From Bacteroidota bacterium (GTDB taxonomy: Bacteria > Bacteroidota > Bacteroidia > Bacteroidales > Tenuifilaceae), in the NCBI GenBank assembly GCA_029560875.1, contig JAKQKB010000089.1:112644-176643 (forward strand): a DNA stretch of 64,000 nt. Reading direction: 5' to 3'. Position 1 is the first letter of the stretch; each line of letters starts with the position of its first letter. Both the position numbers and the translations under genes were made by a program. Under the pieces are notes generated by a model that had not been told where the DNA came from, made no database searches, and was given only the letters and a program-made list of their open reading frames with translations. Below are positions 54,048-63,382 of this stretch, piece after piece.

Positions 54048-54602
54048 CTATTTAGCGATTTTATACTTGTACTCTGCGGAGAATTTACCTTTTGAAATTG
54101 CCGTTAGTTTTGATTTTAGGAGTTGTTTTCTGATTGCCGATAACCTATCGGTAAACATAATCCCATCGAGGTGGTCGTATTCATGCTGAATAATTCGTGC
54201 AGCCATTCCCTCATATACTTCCTCGTGGGGTTGAAAATTCTCATCAACATACTTAATCCTAATTTTGCTTTCGCGCTCAACCTCCTCGTGTAGGTTTGGT
54301 ATGCTGAGGCAACCCTCGCTATATCGAACCATTTCGTCGAGTCGTTCTATAATTTGAGCGTTGATAAAAGCTTTCTTGAATCCTTTTAGGGCTGGGTCAT
54401 CTTCTTCTAAAGCTGTACCATCAATAACAAATAACCGAATAGATAGCCCAATTTGAGGAGCTGCAAGTCCGATTCCATCCGATTGATACATAGTCTCGAA
54501 CATATCGCTAATGAGCTGCTTTAGGTTTGGGTAATCGGGCGTGATATCCTGCGCTACTTTCCGTAGCACTGGCGAGCCATAAATGTAAACAGGGTAAATC
54601 AT
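54048..54602 (-). CDS. def: peptide deformylase
   Basis: It removes the formyl group from new proteins. The 184 residues show motif 1 [10 protein letters not shown], motif 2 EGCLSIP with the metal-binding Cys, and motif 3 QHEYDHLDG with two metal-binding His and the catalytic Glu. The length is normal for a type 1 enzyme. It is 8 bases downstream of ruvX, a common arrangement in Bacteroidota. Confidence 0.97.
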   Translation of the reverse strand: MIYPVYIYGSPVLRKVAQDITPDYPNLKQLISDMFETMYQSDGIGLAAPQIGLSIRLFVIDGTALEEDDPALKGFKKAFINAQIIERLDEMVRYSEGCLSIPNLHEEVERESKIRIKYVDENFQPHEEVYEGMAARIIQHEYDHLDGIMFTDRLSAIRKQLLKSKLTAISKGKFSAEYKYKIAK

Positions 54603-54610
54603 CTTTATAA

Positions 54611-55033
54611 TTAATGTTTATAACTTAAACTTTCCAGATACGATTGTAAAATTATTGTTGCGCTAATGGTGTCGACGGTTGCCTTGTTTTGTCTGTCCTT
54701 TTTTTTCATTCCACCATCAATCATTGCTTGCATGGCAAGTTTTGATGTAAAACGCTCGTCAACCAGTTCAACCTTTAGCTGAGGGAATACTTTTTTAAGT
54801 CTATTCAGCACAGGTTTGATGTATGTAACAGCTTCGGAAGGGCTATTGTTCATTTGAACTGGATAGCCCACAATAAGTAGCTCTACATTTTCTTTTTCAA
54901 AGTAGGCCGTTAAAAAATCGAATATTGTGTGCGTGGGAATTGTGGTTAAACCGTTCGCAATAATCTTTAACGGGTCGGTAACTGCTACTCCGGTACGCTT
55001 TCTGCCTATATCGAGCGATAAAATTCTCCCCAC
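54611..55033 (-). CDS. ruvX: RuvX/YqgF-family RNase H-fold nuclease
   Basis: The family takes part in 16S rRNA processing and, as first proposed, Holliday junction resolution. The 140 residues include [20 protein letters not shown] with the first catalytic Asp, [21 protein letters not shown] and a late Asp in ATVDTISA. The length is normal. It lies between a LytTR regulator and def on the minus strand. Confidence 0.94.
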   Translation of the reverse strand: MGRILSLDIGRKRTGVAVTDPLKIIANGLTTIPTHTIFDFLTAYFEKENVELLIVGYPVQMNNSPSEAVTYIKPVLNRLKKVFPQLKVELVDERFTSKLAMQAMIDGGMKKKDRQNKATVDTISATIILQSYLESLSYKH

Positions 55034-55042
55034 CAGTTCCGC

Positions 55043-55795
55043 TTATTTTGAGTTAACTAGTTCCTCGAGCTGTTCAACTAAATAGCCTAAGTACTCATTG
55101 GCTACATCTAAAACTAAACCTTTATCCATGTCAAGTTTTCCGTTTCGACCAATTTTCTTTACTAGTTTAAGGTTTACAAGTTGCTTATCGTTTATTCGCG
55201 CAAAGAACTTCGAGTCCAAAATCTCCTCAAGGTTTGAGAGCTTGTTATCGATGTCGATAAACTCTCCATTTAGTTTAACCACTTTGGAACCGTTTATGTT
55301 ACTCTGGAAGTATGCAATATCTTTTAAGTCCACATATTCGGAGCGGTTTTTTATTGTAACAACCAACTTTGATGGTAATATTGATTTAAGGTTTTCGAAT
55401 AAAGCAAAATACCTGTTCTTGCCATCGAAATTGGAATACCTACGGTTCGAAACCTTTGTTAAGGCTGACTCAAGTTCTTCAATTTCGATTGGCTTCAATA
55501 GGTAGTCTATAGCGCTATATTTGAATGCTTTAACTGCATAGTATTCAAAGGCAGTTATAAATATAACATCAAAGGTTCTATTGTTGCATTGCTCCAAAAA
55601 ATCGAAACCAGAGCCTCCAGGCATTTCAATATCCAAAAAAACAATGTCGGGGTGAATAAGGTCAACTTTGGTGAGGGCTTCGCTTGCGGAACGGGCCACG
55701 TCAACCACCTCAACATCTTTGGCGAATTGGCTGAGAAGTAGTTCGAGAGTGCGAACCGAAGCAATTTCATCGTCTACAATAAGGGCTTTAAGCAT
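55043..55795 (-). CDS. LytTR-family response regulator paired with the Reg_prop sensor
   Basis: The 250 residues from MLKALIVDDEIASVRTL contain a receiver domain with the phospho-Asp in IVFLDIEMPGGSG and Lys in YLLKP. The LytTR DNA-binding domain spans about 150-245 (LVVTIKNRSEYVDLKDIAYF, FARINDKQLVNLKLVKKI). A longer frame from 55834 exists, but a promoter -7 box at 55812-55819 places transcription start after it. The large sensor kinase upstream is the likely partner. Confidence 0.93.
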   Translation of the reverse strand: MLKALIVDDEIASVRTLELLLSQFAKDVEVVDVARSASEALTKVDLIHPDIVFLDIEMPGGSGFDFLEQCNNRTFDVIFITAFEYYAVKAFKYSAIDYLLKPIEIEELESALTKVSNRRYSNFDGKNRYFALFENLKSILPSKLVVTIKNRSEYVDLKDIAYFQSNINGSKVVKLNGEFIDIDNKLSNLEEILDSKFFARINDKQLVNLKLVKKIGRNGKLDMDKGLVLDVANEYLGYLVEQLEELVNSK

Positions 55796-55811
55796 AGGAG
55801 TATTTATTGTG

Positions 55812-55819
55812 CAAAGATA
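55812..55819 (-). promoter_or_regulatory. promoter -7 box of the LytTR regulator gene
   Basis: Minus-strand TATCTTTG matches TAnnTTTG, 16 bases before the ATG at 55795. It supports the shorter start. Confidence 0.6.
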
Positions 55820-55862
55820 GAAAATATTATACAATGCTACTTTGGTAGTTTTAATTTAAGCA

Positions 55863-58820
55863 TTATTGGATTAAGCCTAGAACTTTCGGAATAGTTATGT
55901 TTACACGAGTACCAGAGGGGTTGTTTGAGGTGTCGAAAAGATCCTCGATTTTAATGTCGAATCGTTCTTTGTACATCGAATTAAGGAGGTCAATTCTTTG
56001 CTGAGTAATTTGATAGCCTCTTGACTTGTGGATTTTGCTATTCTGCTCCTGTATGCGCTGTGCTTCTTGTCGTCCCACTCCATCGTCTTCAATAGAACAA
56101 ACAACAACATTACCTCTGTCGTTAACTCTAATTGTTACAGTTCCATTTTTTTCTGGTTTTAACATTATTCCATGCCAAATTGCATTTTCTACAAAAGGCT
56201 GAATAAGCAGAGTTGGAATTTTGATGTCAAGTATGCTTTCATTATTGTCGATATCAATACTGAAATTAAAACGACCTTCGAGGCGTAATGCCTCAAGTTC
56301 AAGATAAATTCTCAATGCATCAATTTCTTCGCGAAGGGTAACTGTAGGCGATAGCGAGTTGTCTAAAGTCATTCGCATTAACCGAGCAAATTTGGTGAGG
56401 TATTTATGAGAGCTTATCGTGTCGCGTTCTAAGATGTAGTATTGAATGGAGTTTAGCGTGTTAAAAATAAAGTGAGGATTCATTTGCTGGCGAAGCGATT
56501 GTTGCTTGTAAAGATTGATGTTATTCATCATGTCGTTTCTCCTGCGAATTTCCTTTATTCTTATTAAGTAAACGAGGTATAGTAATCCCGCTAAAATAAG
56601 CGTAACAATGCCAACAAACCACCATCGTTCCCAAAATGGAGGTCTTACAACGAAATTTAGCGAGGTAGGAGTGGGATTCCAAACTCCGTTAGAGTTAAGT
56701 GCCTGTATTTGGAATGTATATTTGCCAGATTTCATTCCGCTATAAAGGCAACTTGTTGATTTGGTGTATGCCCAATTTGTATCGATACCAATCATTCTGT
56801 GGCGATACAGTAAGCGTCCCATATTCCTATAAGCCAGTCCAACATAGGTTAAGTCAATTGTGTTTTGGTTATAATTAAGTTGAATGGATGAATCATTCAG
56901 GGGAATTTCTTTTCCTTCTACTATCAGTTTTGTAATTATTGTAGGTGGAGGGGTGTGGTTTCTTGTAAGTTTCTCAATGTCAATAATGGCCATTCCTTTG
57001 TTTGTCCCAACATAAACGTAGTTTTCACTAGGATATACCGAAGTTACTTCGTTGCTTGGAAGTCCATCGTCGATGGTGAAGTTTAAAATTTCAGTGTTGA
57101 AATTTTTAATCAACGAAAGCCCCTGTCGGGTTGCTACCCAAACATTTCCATTTGAATAGTAGAGTTGGTGTATAGAGTTAGATATTAATCCTTTGTTTGT
57201 AGATACTTGCGATATTTCACCATTTTTTTTGTAAATCACAATACCTGCTCCGTTTGTTCCAATCCAAAGGGCAGAATCAGTTGGGTTGAAAAACATACTA
57301 TGACTCACTCTTGTTAGTAGTTCGCTTTTATCACCATAGTATTCAAAAGAGCCATTTGAATATTTCCAAAGCCCATTAATTGTATTTAACCATAATGTTC
57401 CGTTTTTCTCTTCTGCTAAACTAAATACCATGGCGCTAAAGCCATCTTTGTTTTGTGAATCGTATATAATCTGGTCGTTTTTAATTTTTTTAAGCCCCTT
57501 GGCAGTTCCTATCCAAAGCCCTCCATCTGCAGACGATATTACCTTCCGGGGATATATAATGTTGTTGTCAACAAGAATTCTTTTGTAGTTGAGTTCCTCA
57601 AAGTACCCTAATTCACTAAAAGCATTAATCCAGATTTTTTTATTTAACGTGTCGCCATAAATTGATCGTATATAGGATGTATTTGCCAATTTGTTGCTGG
57701 CTGAGAAATGTTTAATTCCGTTTTTCGTAATCACATCCACAAACCCCATTTCAAATCCAATATAAACCCTTTCATTATCTGCAAAAATTGCATTTACCCT
57801 GTTGTCGGCTAGGCCATTTTCCTTCGATAAAATGTTTATTCGAAAATCTGGTGCGTAAAACACTCCGTCGTTAAGAGTCGAAAACCAGTACGAACCCTCT
57901 TTGTCTCTTAAAACTGACGTTACTTGGTACTCTTTAAGCAAAATCTGGTTAGGTTTTTTTGTAATGTCGCAATTTGGATAAACGTAGACTCCACCTTCAA
58001 ATGCCGAGAGCCAAAGGTTTTCTTCTTCATCTATACTCATCCAGATATATTGGCTAGTTTGTCCGGATAATAAAGCTGTTACTTTACCATTCTTTACAAT
58101 GATTATTCGTTCATCTATCGACAAAATAAGGGTGCCATCTTTTTTTTTCTGTGCAAAAACGTATAGGGGAACAACTACTTGGTTGAATAGTTTCTTAAAG
58201 TTAAATCTGAAATTTTGTTGCTCATCCGAATATATAATATCATTTGTGGGTGCCTGTAAGGGATTTGATATAAGTATTTTACCGCAAGTTAAACCTTCCA
58301 TAACTATTTCACCTTCTTCGAACTTCTCACCCATTTTTTTATAAATTCCTTCAGCACTAATAGTTATGAGACCAAAATTTTTTAGGCCTAAGTATATGTT
58401 ATCTAAACTATCAACATAAAAAGCCATTTTTATTGGGCCTCTGCTGTTTGGGAGGTGTTGCTTTATTTTTGAATTATAAGGGTAACTTTTGATTTTCCCA
58501 TTTTCAAAATAGCTAAGGTTACCAGAAAAGGGTACGAACCAAATTCTTTGTTTGTAATCTTCATATATTTCAAATACAGTATTGTCTGCAAGGCCTGATA
58601 CTAAGTCGAAGTTTTTGAAACTATAGCCATCGAATCTGCTAACTCCGTTATTGGTTGCAAACCAAATGTACCCTTTAGAGTCCTGAAAAACATGGTAAAC
58701 TTCGCTAGCAGACAGTCCTTCGTCAACAGTTAAATGCCTATACACGGGCTGGTACTGACCGAAATGCGGTAAATAATTAAAAACAAGGCAGATTGCCAAC
58801 AAAATTTTCACCAACCGCAT
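55863..58820 (-). CDS. giant sensor kinase: Reg_prop beta-propeller, Y_Y_Y and LytS-type kinase
   Basis: The 985 residues start with a signal peptide. About fourteen Reg_prop-type repeats follow (VFQDSKGYIWFATNNGVSRF, VLRDKEGSYWFSTLNDGVFY and similar), which should form a two-part periplasmic propeller up to about residue 630. A Y_Y_Y domain with YRHRMIGIDTNWAYTKSTSC, one membrane segment (near 740-760), and a His_kinase domain with the H-box LRQQMNPHFIFNTLNSIQYY and LIQPFVENAIWHG come next. No receiver or AraC domain is fused. The LytTR gene downstream is the expected partner. Confidence 0.94.
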   Translation of the reverse strand: MRLVKILLAICLVFNYLPHFGQYQPVYRHLTVDEGLSASEVYHVFQDSKGYIWFATNNGVSRFDGYSFKNFDLVSGLADNTVFEIYEDYKQRIWFVPFSGNLSYFENGKIKSYPYNSKIKQHLPNSRGPIKMAFYVDSLDNIYLGLKNFGLITISAEGIYKKMGEKFEEGEIVMEGLTCGKILISNPLQAPTNDIIYSDEQQNFRFNFKKLFNQVVVPLYVFAQKKKDGTLILSIDERIIIVKNGKVTALLSGQTSQYIWMSIDEEENLWLSAFEGGVYVYPNCDITKKPNQILLKEYQVTSVLRDKEGSYWFSTLNDGVFYAPDFRINILSKENGLADNRVNAIFADNERVYIGFEMGFVDVITKNGIKHFSASNKLANTSYIRSIYGDTLNKKIWINAFSELGYFEELNYKRILVDNNIIYPRKVISSADGGLWIGTAKGLKKIKNDQIIYDSQNKDGFSAMVFSLAEEKNGTLWLNTINGLWKYSNGSFEYYGDKSELLTRVSHSMFFNPTDSALWIGTNGAGIVIYKKNGEISQVSTNKGLISNSIHQLYYSNGNVWVATRQGLSLIKNFNTEILNFTIDDGLPSNEVTSVYPSENYVYVGTNKGMAIIDIEKLTRNHTPPPTIITKLIVEGKEIPLNDSSIQLNYNQNTIDLTYVGLAYRNMGRLLYRHRMIGIDTNWAYTKSTSCLYSGMKSGKYTFQIQALNSNGVWNPTPTSLNFVVRPPFWERWWFVGIVTLILAGLLYLVYLIRIKEIRRRNDMMNNINLYKQQSLRQQMNPHFIFNTLNSIQYYILERDTISSHKYLTKFARLMRMTLDNSLSPTVTLREEIDALRIYLELEALRLEGRFNFSIDIDNNESILDIKIPTLLIQPFVENAIWHGIMLKPEKNGTVTIRVNDRGNVVVCSIEDDGVGRQEAQRIQEQNSKIHKSRGYQITQQRIDLLNSMYKERFDIKIEDLFDTSNNPSGTRVNITIPKVLGLIQ

Positions 58821-58902
58821 ATATCAAAAAGGCATTACTTGTAGATTTTACTTAATTATAATGCTAAAGTAATAATTATCTGTAATAAATTATCCATCAG
58901 GC

Positions 58903-58935
58903 AAAAAAAAGAAGGAGCCATTTTGGCTCCTTCTT
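58903..58935 (-). terminator. intrinsic terminator of nifJ
   Basis: AAGAAGGAGCCA / TGGCTCCTTCTT (58909-58920 / 58924-58935) with a 3-base loop. On the minus strand it ends in a run of eight T. Confidence 0.93.
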
Positions 58936-58953
58936 AATAAACTTATTAAAATA

Positions 58954-61900
58954 CTATTCGTTATTTCCTGCTAGTTTTTTGTAAGAGTTGTATCTCCATT
59001 TAGCATTGTCTTCAGCAGCTTTGAATAGTTCTCCAGCTTCTTGTGGGAACGATAGTTGTAAAGATGTGTAACGAACCTCGCTCTTTAAGAAATCTTGGAA
59101 CATATTCCATTCTGGCTCCTTAGAGTCTAATTGGAAAGGATTCTTACCTTCAGCCTCTAACATTGGGTTGAAACGATACAAGTGCCAGTAACCGCTCTTA
59201 ACTGCAAGTTTAGCCTCGTTTTGAGTTGCTCCCATACCCTTACGGATACCATGGTTAATACATGGAGAGTAAGCAATAATTAGAGAAGGTCCTGGGTAAG
59301 CTTCAGCCTCTTTAATTGCTTTGAAGTACTGGTTATGGTCAGCACCCATTGCAACCTGTGCAACGTAAACGTAACCGTAAGACATTGCCATCATACCAAG
59401 GTCTTTCTTACGAACTCTCTTGCCCGATGCAGCAAACTTAGCAACAGCAGCAACTGGGGTTGATTTTGATGCTTGTCCACCAGTGTTTGAGTAAACCTCG
59501 GTATCCATTACAAGCACGTTAACATCCTCTCCAGTTGAAAGAACGTGGTCAAGACCGCCATATCCAATATCGTAAGCCCAACCGTCGCCACCGAATATCC
59601 AAACAGATTTCTTCTCGAAGTACTGTTTCATATCTAGTAGTTCTTTGGCCAATGGGTTATTCTCTTTTCCTAAAGCAGCAATTAGTTTAGCCGATGCAAC
59701 TTTTGATTGTTCAGCGTTGTTTTTACCAGCAATCCATTCCTTAGCAGCTTCTTTTGTTGCTTCAGAGAAATTACCACCAACTACCTCGTTTAGTTTAAGT
59801 TCAACGCGTTGACGAAGTTTATCAACGCCAGTTGCAATACCAAATCCGTACTCAGCGTTATCCTCAAACAATGAGTTAGCCCAAGCTGGACCACGTCCTT
59901 CGCTGTTTGCACAGTAAGGGGTTGATGGAGCAGAACCACCATAGATTGACGAACAACCAGTTGCGTTAGCAACAATCATTCTGTCGCCGTAAAGTTGAGT
60001 AACGGCTTTAATATATGGAGTTTCACCGCAACCTGCGCAAGCACCACTGAACTCGAACAATGGTTGAGCAAATTGGCTATTCTTAACAGATTTTTCTTTT
60101 CCAAGAATATCTTTGTAACCAACCTTCTCGTGCATATAGTCGAAACGAGGAGCTTCCGCCATTTGGCTTTCAAGCGGCTGCATTACTAATGCTTTAGTTT
60201 TAGCAGGGCAGATATCCGCACAGTTTCCGCAACCAGTACAATCTAGTACGCTAACCTGCATACGGAAGTTGTAATCCTTAACGCCACCGTTACCTTTAAC
60301 TGTTTTAGTATCGGCAGGAGCATTCTTAAGTTCCTCGTCAGTTAAAAGGAATGGACGAATAGCAGCGTGAGGACAAACGTAAGCACACTGGTTACACTGA
60401 ATACAGTTGTCGGCAATCCACTCAGGTACGTGTACAGCAATACCACGTTTCTCGTAACGGGTTGTTCCTGCAGGGAAAGTACCATCTTCACGACCAAGGA
60501 ATGCGCTTACTGGTAGGTCATCGCCTTTTTGTAGGTTGATAGGATTAACCACATTGTTGATGAACTCTGGCGCACCAGCAATAGCTGTTTGTTTTTCAGC
60601 TACAAGTTTAGCCCATTCTGCTGGTACGGTAATCTTGATAACTTCGCCACCTTTATCAACAGCGGCGTTGTTCATCTTAAGAACTTCTTCACCTTTGCGT
60701 CCGTACGATTTTTCGATGGCCTTCTTCATTTGCTTAACTGCTAGTTCGTAAGGAATTACGTTTGCAATTTTGAAGAATGCGCTCTGCATAATAGTGTTAG
60801 TACGGTTTCCAAGACCAATTTCATCAGCAATTTTAGTTGCATTGATGATGTAGAAATTGATGCTGTTTTCCGCTAAATATTTTTTGATAGAGTTTGGCAG
60901 TTTCTCCTTAGTTTCCTCAACATCCCAGATGGTGTTTAGAAGGAAAGTACCACCCTTTTGAAGACCCTTAAGCATATCGTACTTTCCTAGGTATGATGGA
61001 ACGTGGCATGCAACAAAGTCTGGAGTGTTTACTAAGTAAGGCGAGCGAATTGGTTGATCACCAAAGCGTAAGTGAGAAACAGTTATACCACCTGATTTTT
61101 TAGAGTCGTAAGCAAAGTATGCTTGGCTGTATTTGTCAGTGTTATCACCAATGATTTTGATTGAGTTCTTGTTAGCACCAACAGTACCATCGGAACCTAA
61201 TCCGTAGAATTTAGCCTGGAATGTACCCTTCGACGCAAGGTTGATTTCAGCACCAACTGGTAACGATTTGAAAGTAACATCGTCAATAATACCAACAGTG
61301 AACTGATTTTTAGGCTCTTTCATCTTAAGATTGTCGAAAACGGCAATCATTTGAGCAGGAGTTGTATCCTTTGAACTCAATCCGTAACGACCACCAACAA
61401 TAACAGGAGCATTTTCTTTTCCGTAGAATAAATCCTTAACGTCTAGGTAAAGAGGGTCGCCATTAGCACCAGGCTCTTTAGTTCTGTCAAGAACGCAAAT
61501 GCGTTTAACAGACTTAGGCATTACGTTGAAGAAATATTTAGCGGAGAATGGACGGTATAGGTGAACGCAAACCAATCCAACCTTTTCGCCTTTTGCCATT
61601 AGGTAATCCACAACTTCCTTCAATGTATCGGTGATTGAACCCATTGCAATAACAATGTTCTCGGCATTTTTATCGCCATAGTAATCGAATGGGTGATACT
61701 CACGACCAGTTAGTTTGGTAATTTCCTTCATGTACTCCTCAACCATATCGGGAACTGCATCGTAGAACTTGTTAGCAGCTTCGCGTGATTGGAAGTAGAT
61801 ATCAGGGTTTTGTGCAGTACCACGGGTTACAGGATGCTCTGGGTTAAGAGCTCTGTCGCGGAATGCTTGTAGTGCTTTTTGGTCTACAAGTGGAGCCAAA

Positions 61901-62475
61901 TCTTCATTTTCAAGAATTTCAACCTTCTGAATTTCATGAGAGGTTCTGAAACCATCGAAGAAATGAACGAATGGTACACGAGATTTAATTGAAACTAAGT
62001 GAGCAACCGCTGCTAAATCCATAACCTCCTGAACACTACCAGTAGCAAGCATTGCAAAACCAGTTTGACGAGCACTCATAACATCGCTATGGTCGCCAAA
62101 GATTGAAAGAGCTTGAGCTGCTAAACTACGAGCCGAAACATGGAAAACACCTGGAAGCAACTCTCCGGCGATTTTGTACATGTTAGGAATCATAAGTAGC
62201 AGACCTTGCGATGCAGTGTAAGTTGTAGTTAATGCACCAGATTGTAAAGAACCGTGCACTGCACCAGCAGCACCAGCCTCACTTTGCATCTCTGCAACCT
62301 TAACTGTATCGCCAAAAATGTTTTTACGACCGAATGCTGACCACTCGTCAACGTACTCAGCCATTGTAGATGAAGGGGTGATGGGATAAATTGCAGCTAC
62401 TTCGCTAAACATATAAGCAATGTGTGCTGCAGCATAGTTACCATCACAAGAAATGAATTTTTTAGACTTTGTCAT
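58954..62475 (-). CDS. nifJ: pyruvate:ferredoxin (flavodoxin) oxidoreductase
   Basis: The enzyme converts pyruvate and CoA to acetyl-CoA, CO2 and reduced ferredoxin. The 1173 residues are the single-chain form. N-terminal domain I has YPITPSSTMAEYVDEW. The two-[4Fe-4S] ferredoxin domain has CIQCNQCAYVCPHAA and CTGCGNCADICP. The thiamine domain has CAGCGETPYIKAV, NATGCSSIYGGS and GDGWAYDIGYGGLDH with YSNTGGQASKSTP. All cluster and cofactor motifs are intact. It stands alone between its promoter and a strong terminator, as expected for a highly expressed anaerobic enzyme. Confidence 0.97.
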   Translation of the reverse strand: MTKSKKFISCDGNYAAAHIAYMFSEVAAIYPITPSSTMAEYVDEWSAFGRKNIFGDTVKVAEMQSEAGAAGAVHGSLQSGALTTTYTASQGLLLMIPNMYKIAGELLPGVFHVSARSLAAQALSIFGDHSDVMSARQTGFAMLATGSVQEVMDLAAVAHLVSIKSRVPFVHFFDGFRTSHEIQKVEILENEDLAPLVDQKALQAFRDRALNPEHPVTRGTAQNPDIYFQSREAANKFYDAVPDMVEEYMKEITKLTGREYHPFDYYGDKNAENIVIAMGSITDTLKEVVDYLMAKGEKVGLVCVHLYRPFSAKYFFNVMPKSVKRICVLDRTKEPGANGDPLYLDVKDLFYGKENAPVIVGGRYGLSSKDTTPAQMIAVFDNLKMKEPKNQFTVGIIDDVTFKSLPVGAEINLASKGTFQAKFYGLGSDGTVGANKNSIKIIGDNTDKYSQAYFAYDSKKSGGITVSHLRFGDQPIRSPYLVNTPDFVACHVPSYLGKYDMLKGLQKGGTFLLNTIWDVEETKEKLPNSIKKYLAENSINFYIINATKIADEIGLGNRTNTIMQSAFFKIANVIPYELAVKQMKKAIEKSYGRKGEEVLKMNNAAVDKGGEVIKITVPAEWAKLVAEKQTAIAGAPEFINNVVNPINLQKGDDLPVSAFLGREDGTFPAGTTRYEKRGIAVHVPEWIADNCIQCNQCAYVCPHAAIRPFLLTDEELKNAPADTKTVKGNGGVKDYNFRMQVSVLDCTGCGNCADICPAKTKALVMQPLESQMAEAPRFDYMHEKVGYKDILGKEKSVKNSQFAQPLFEFSGACAGCGETPYIKAVTQLYGDRMIVANATGCSSIYGGSAPSTPYCANSEGRGPAWANSLFEDNAEYGFGIATGVDKLRQRVELKLNEVVGGNFSEATKEAAKEWIAGKNNAEQSKVASAKLIAALGKENNPLAKELLDMKQYFEKKSVWIFGGDGWAYDIGYGGLDHVLSTGEDVNVLVMDTEVYSNTGGQASKSTPVAAVAKFAASGKRVRKKDLGMMAMSYGYVYVAQVAMGADHNQYFKAIKEAEAYPGPSLIIAYSPCINHGIRKGMGATQNEAKLAVKSGYWHLYRFNPMLEAEGKNPFQLDSKEPEWNMFQDFLKSEVRYTSLQLSFPQEAGELFKAAEDNAKWRYNSYKKLAGNNE

Positions 62476-62525
62476 TTGATTTTGTGAGTTTTATGATGAA
62501 TAACAGATTTTTTGAAAAATCGATG

Positions 62526-62533
62526 CAAAGTTA
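62526..62533 (-). promoter_or_regulatory. promoter -7 box of nifJ
   Basis: Minus-strand TAACTTTG matches TAnnTTTG. It lies 51 bases before the nifJ ATG. Confidence 0.6.
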
Positions 62534-62793
62534 ATACAATTCAATAAAATTAACCATGTTTTACAGCAATTTGAAAATACTATAAATTAGCGTTAAGCCT
62601 CAGAAAACGTTTGAAATAGATGGTTTTGATTCTTTAACCAAATTATAAATTGAAAGCAAAATTCGTAAATAAGTTACACTTATCAATCGACTTGTTGGAA
62701 AATTGCATTTATAGCGCCTATTTTCCTTGAATATATTTTAAAGCGTCATCCATAACCGGAAGTCAAAAGTCTATTCTGAAATTTTGAAGAAAT
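62534..62793. other. non-coding gap between nifJ promoter and ridA
   Basis: About 260 AT-rich bases without a supported gene, terminator or repeat. Confidence 0.5.
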
Positions 62794-63165
62794 CTACACG
62801 TAGGCCGTAACTTCTACTTCAATTAATGCCCCATGATGCAAATCTCGGGTAGGGATTACAGCCCTTGCTGGTTTATACTGTCCAAAGAAGTCGGCGTATA
62901 TACCATTTACAATATCCCAGTACTTTATATTTGAAACATAAACGCGTACATGTAGTACTTTGTCCTTTCCGCTTCCAGCCTCGGTTAATATCTTTTCAAT
63001 GTTTCTCAACACCTGATGTGTTTGCGCTTCAATTCCTTCAGGAATTGCTCGTGTTTCAGGAATACGGGGCAGTTGACCGGCTAGATATAGTATCCCATTA
63101 TGTTCTACACATTGCGAGTAATGCCCATTACTCTTTGGCATGTTCGGTGTCTCTATTATTTTCAT
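62794..63165 (-). CDS. RidA-family enamine/imine deaminase
   Basis: The 123-residue protein shows the YjgF/RidA pattern: GHYSQCVEHNGILYLAGQLP, a central VLRNIEKILTEAGSGKDKV, and the C-terminal PARAVIPTRDLHHGALIEVE, where RidA enzymes have the substrate-binding Arg in R-x-x-x-P/T. Members hydrolyse reactive imines formed by PLP enzymes. The usual IEIEAIA end is replaced by IEVEVTAYV. The gene is monocistronic with its own promoter. Confidence 0.9.
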   Translation of the reverse strand: MKIIETPNMPKSNGHYSQCVEHNGILYLAGQLPRIPETRAIPEGIEAQTHQVLRNIEKILTEAGSGKDKVLHVRVYVSNIKYWDIVNGIYADFFGQYKPARAVIPTRDLHHGALIEVEVTAYV

Positions 63166-63198
63166 AGTTTAATTTTTTGTTTTTTCGTCTTTATTCAG

Positions 63199-63206
63199 CA
63201 AAGATA
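63199..63206 (-). promoter_or_regulatory. promoter -7 box of the RidA gene
   Basis: Minus-strand TATCTTTG matches TAnnTTTG, 33 bases before the ATG. Confidence 0.6.
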
Positions 63207-63382
63207 GAATAACCTTATTGAAATTGTTGCTGTATTTTCTTTATTTGCCCTTCAACTGTAAGTTAAACAGTATTTTGCAAAAACTATTTGTGCTTAGATT
63301 TAAAAATTTTACTACATTTCGTACAATTCTTTGTGTTATTACCTACACAACCTTTTTTATTAACCAACTAAACTAAAAACAA

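Noticed and set aside
55098..55505. 135-codon frame on the plus strand opposite the LytTR regulator
   Set aside because: It is antisense to a conserved regulator, and its composition is that of a reverse-complement shadow.
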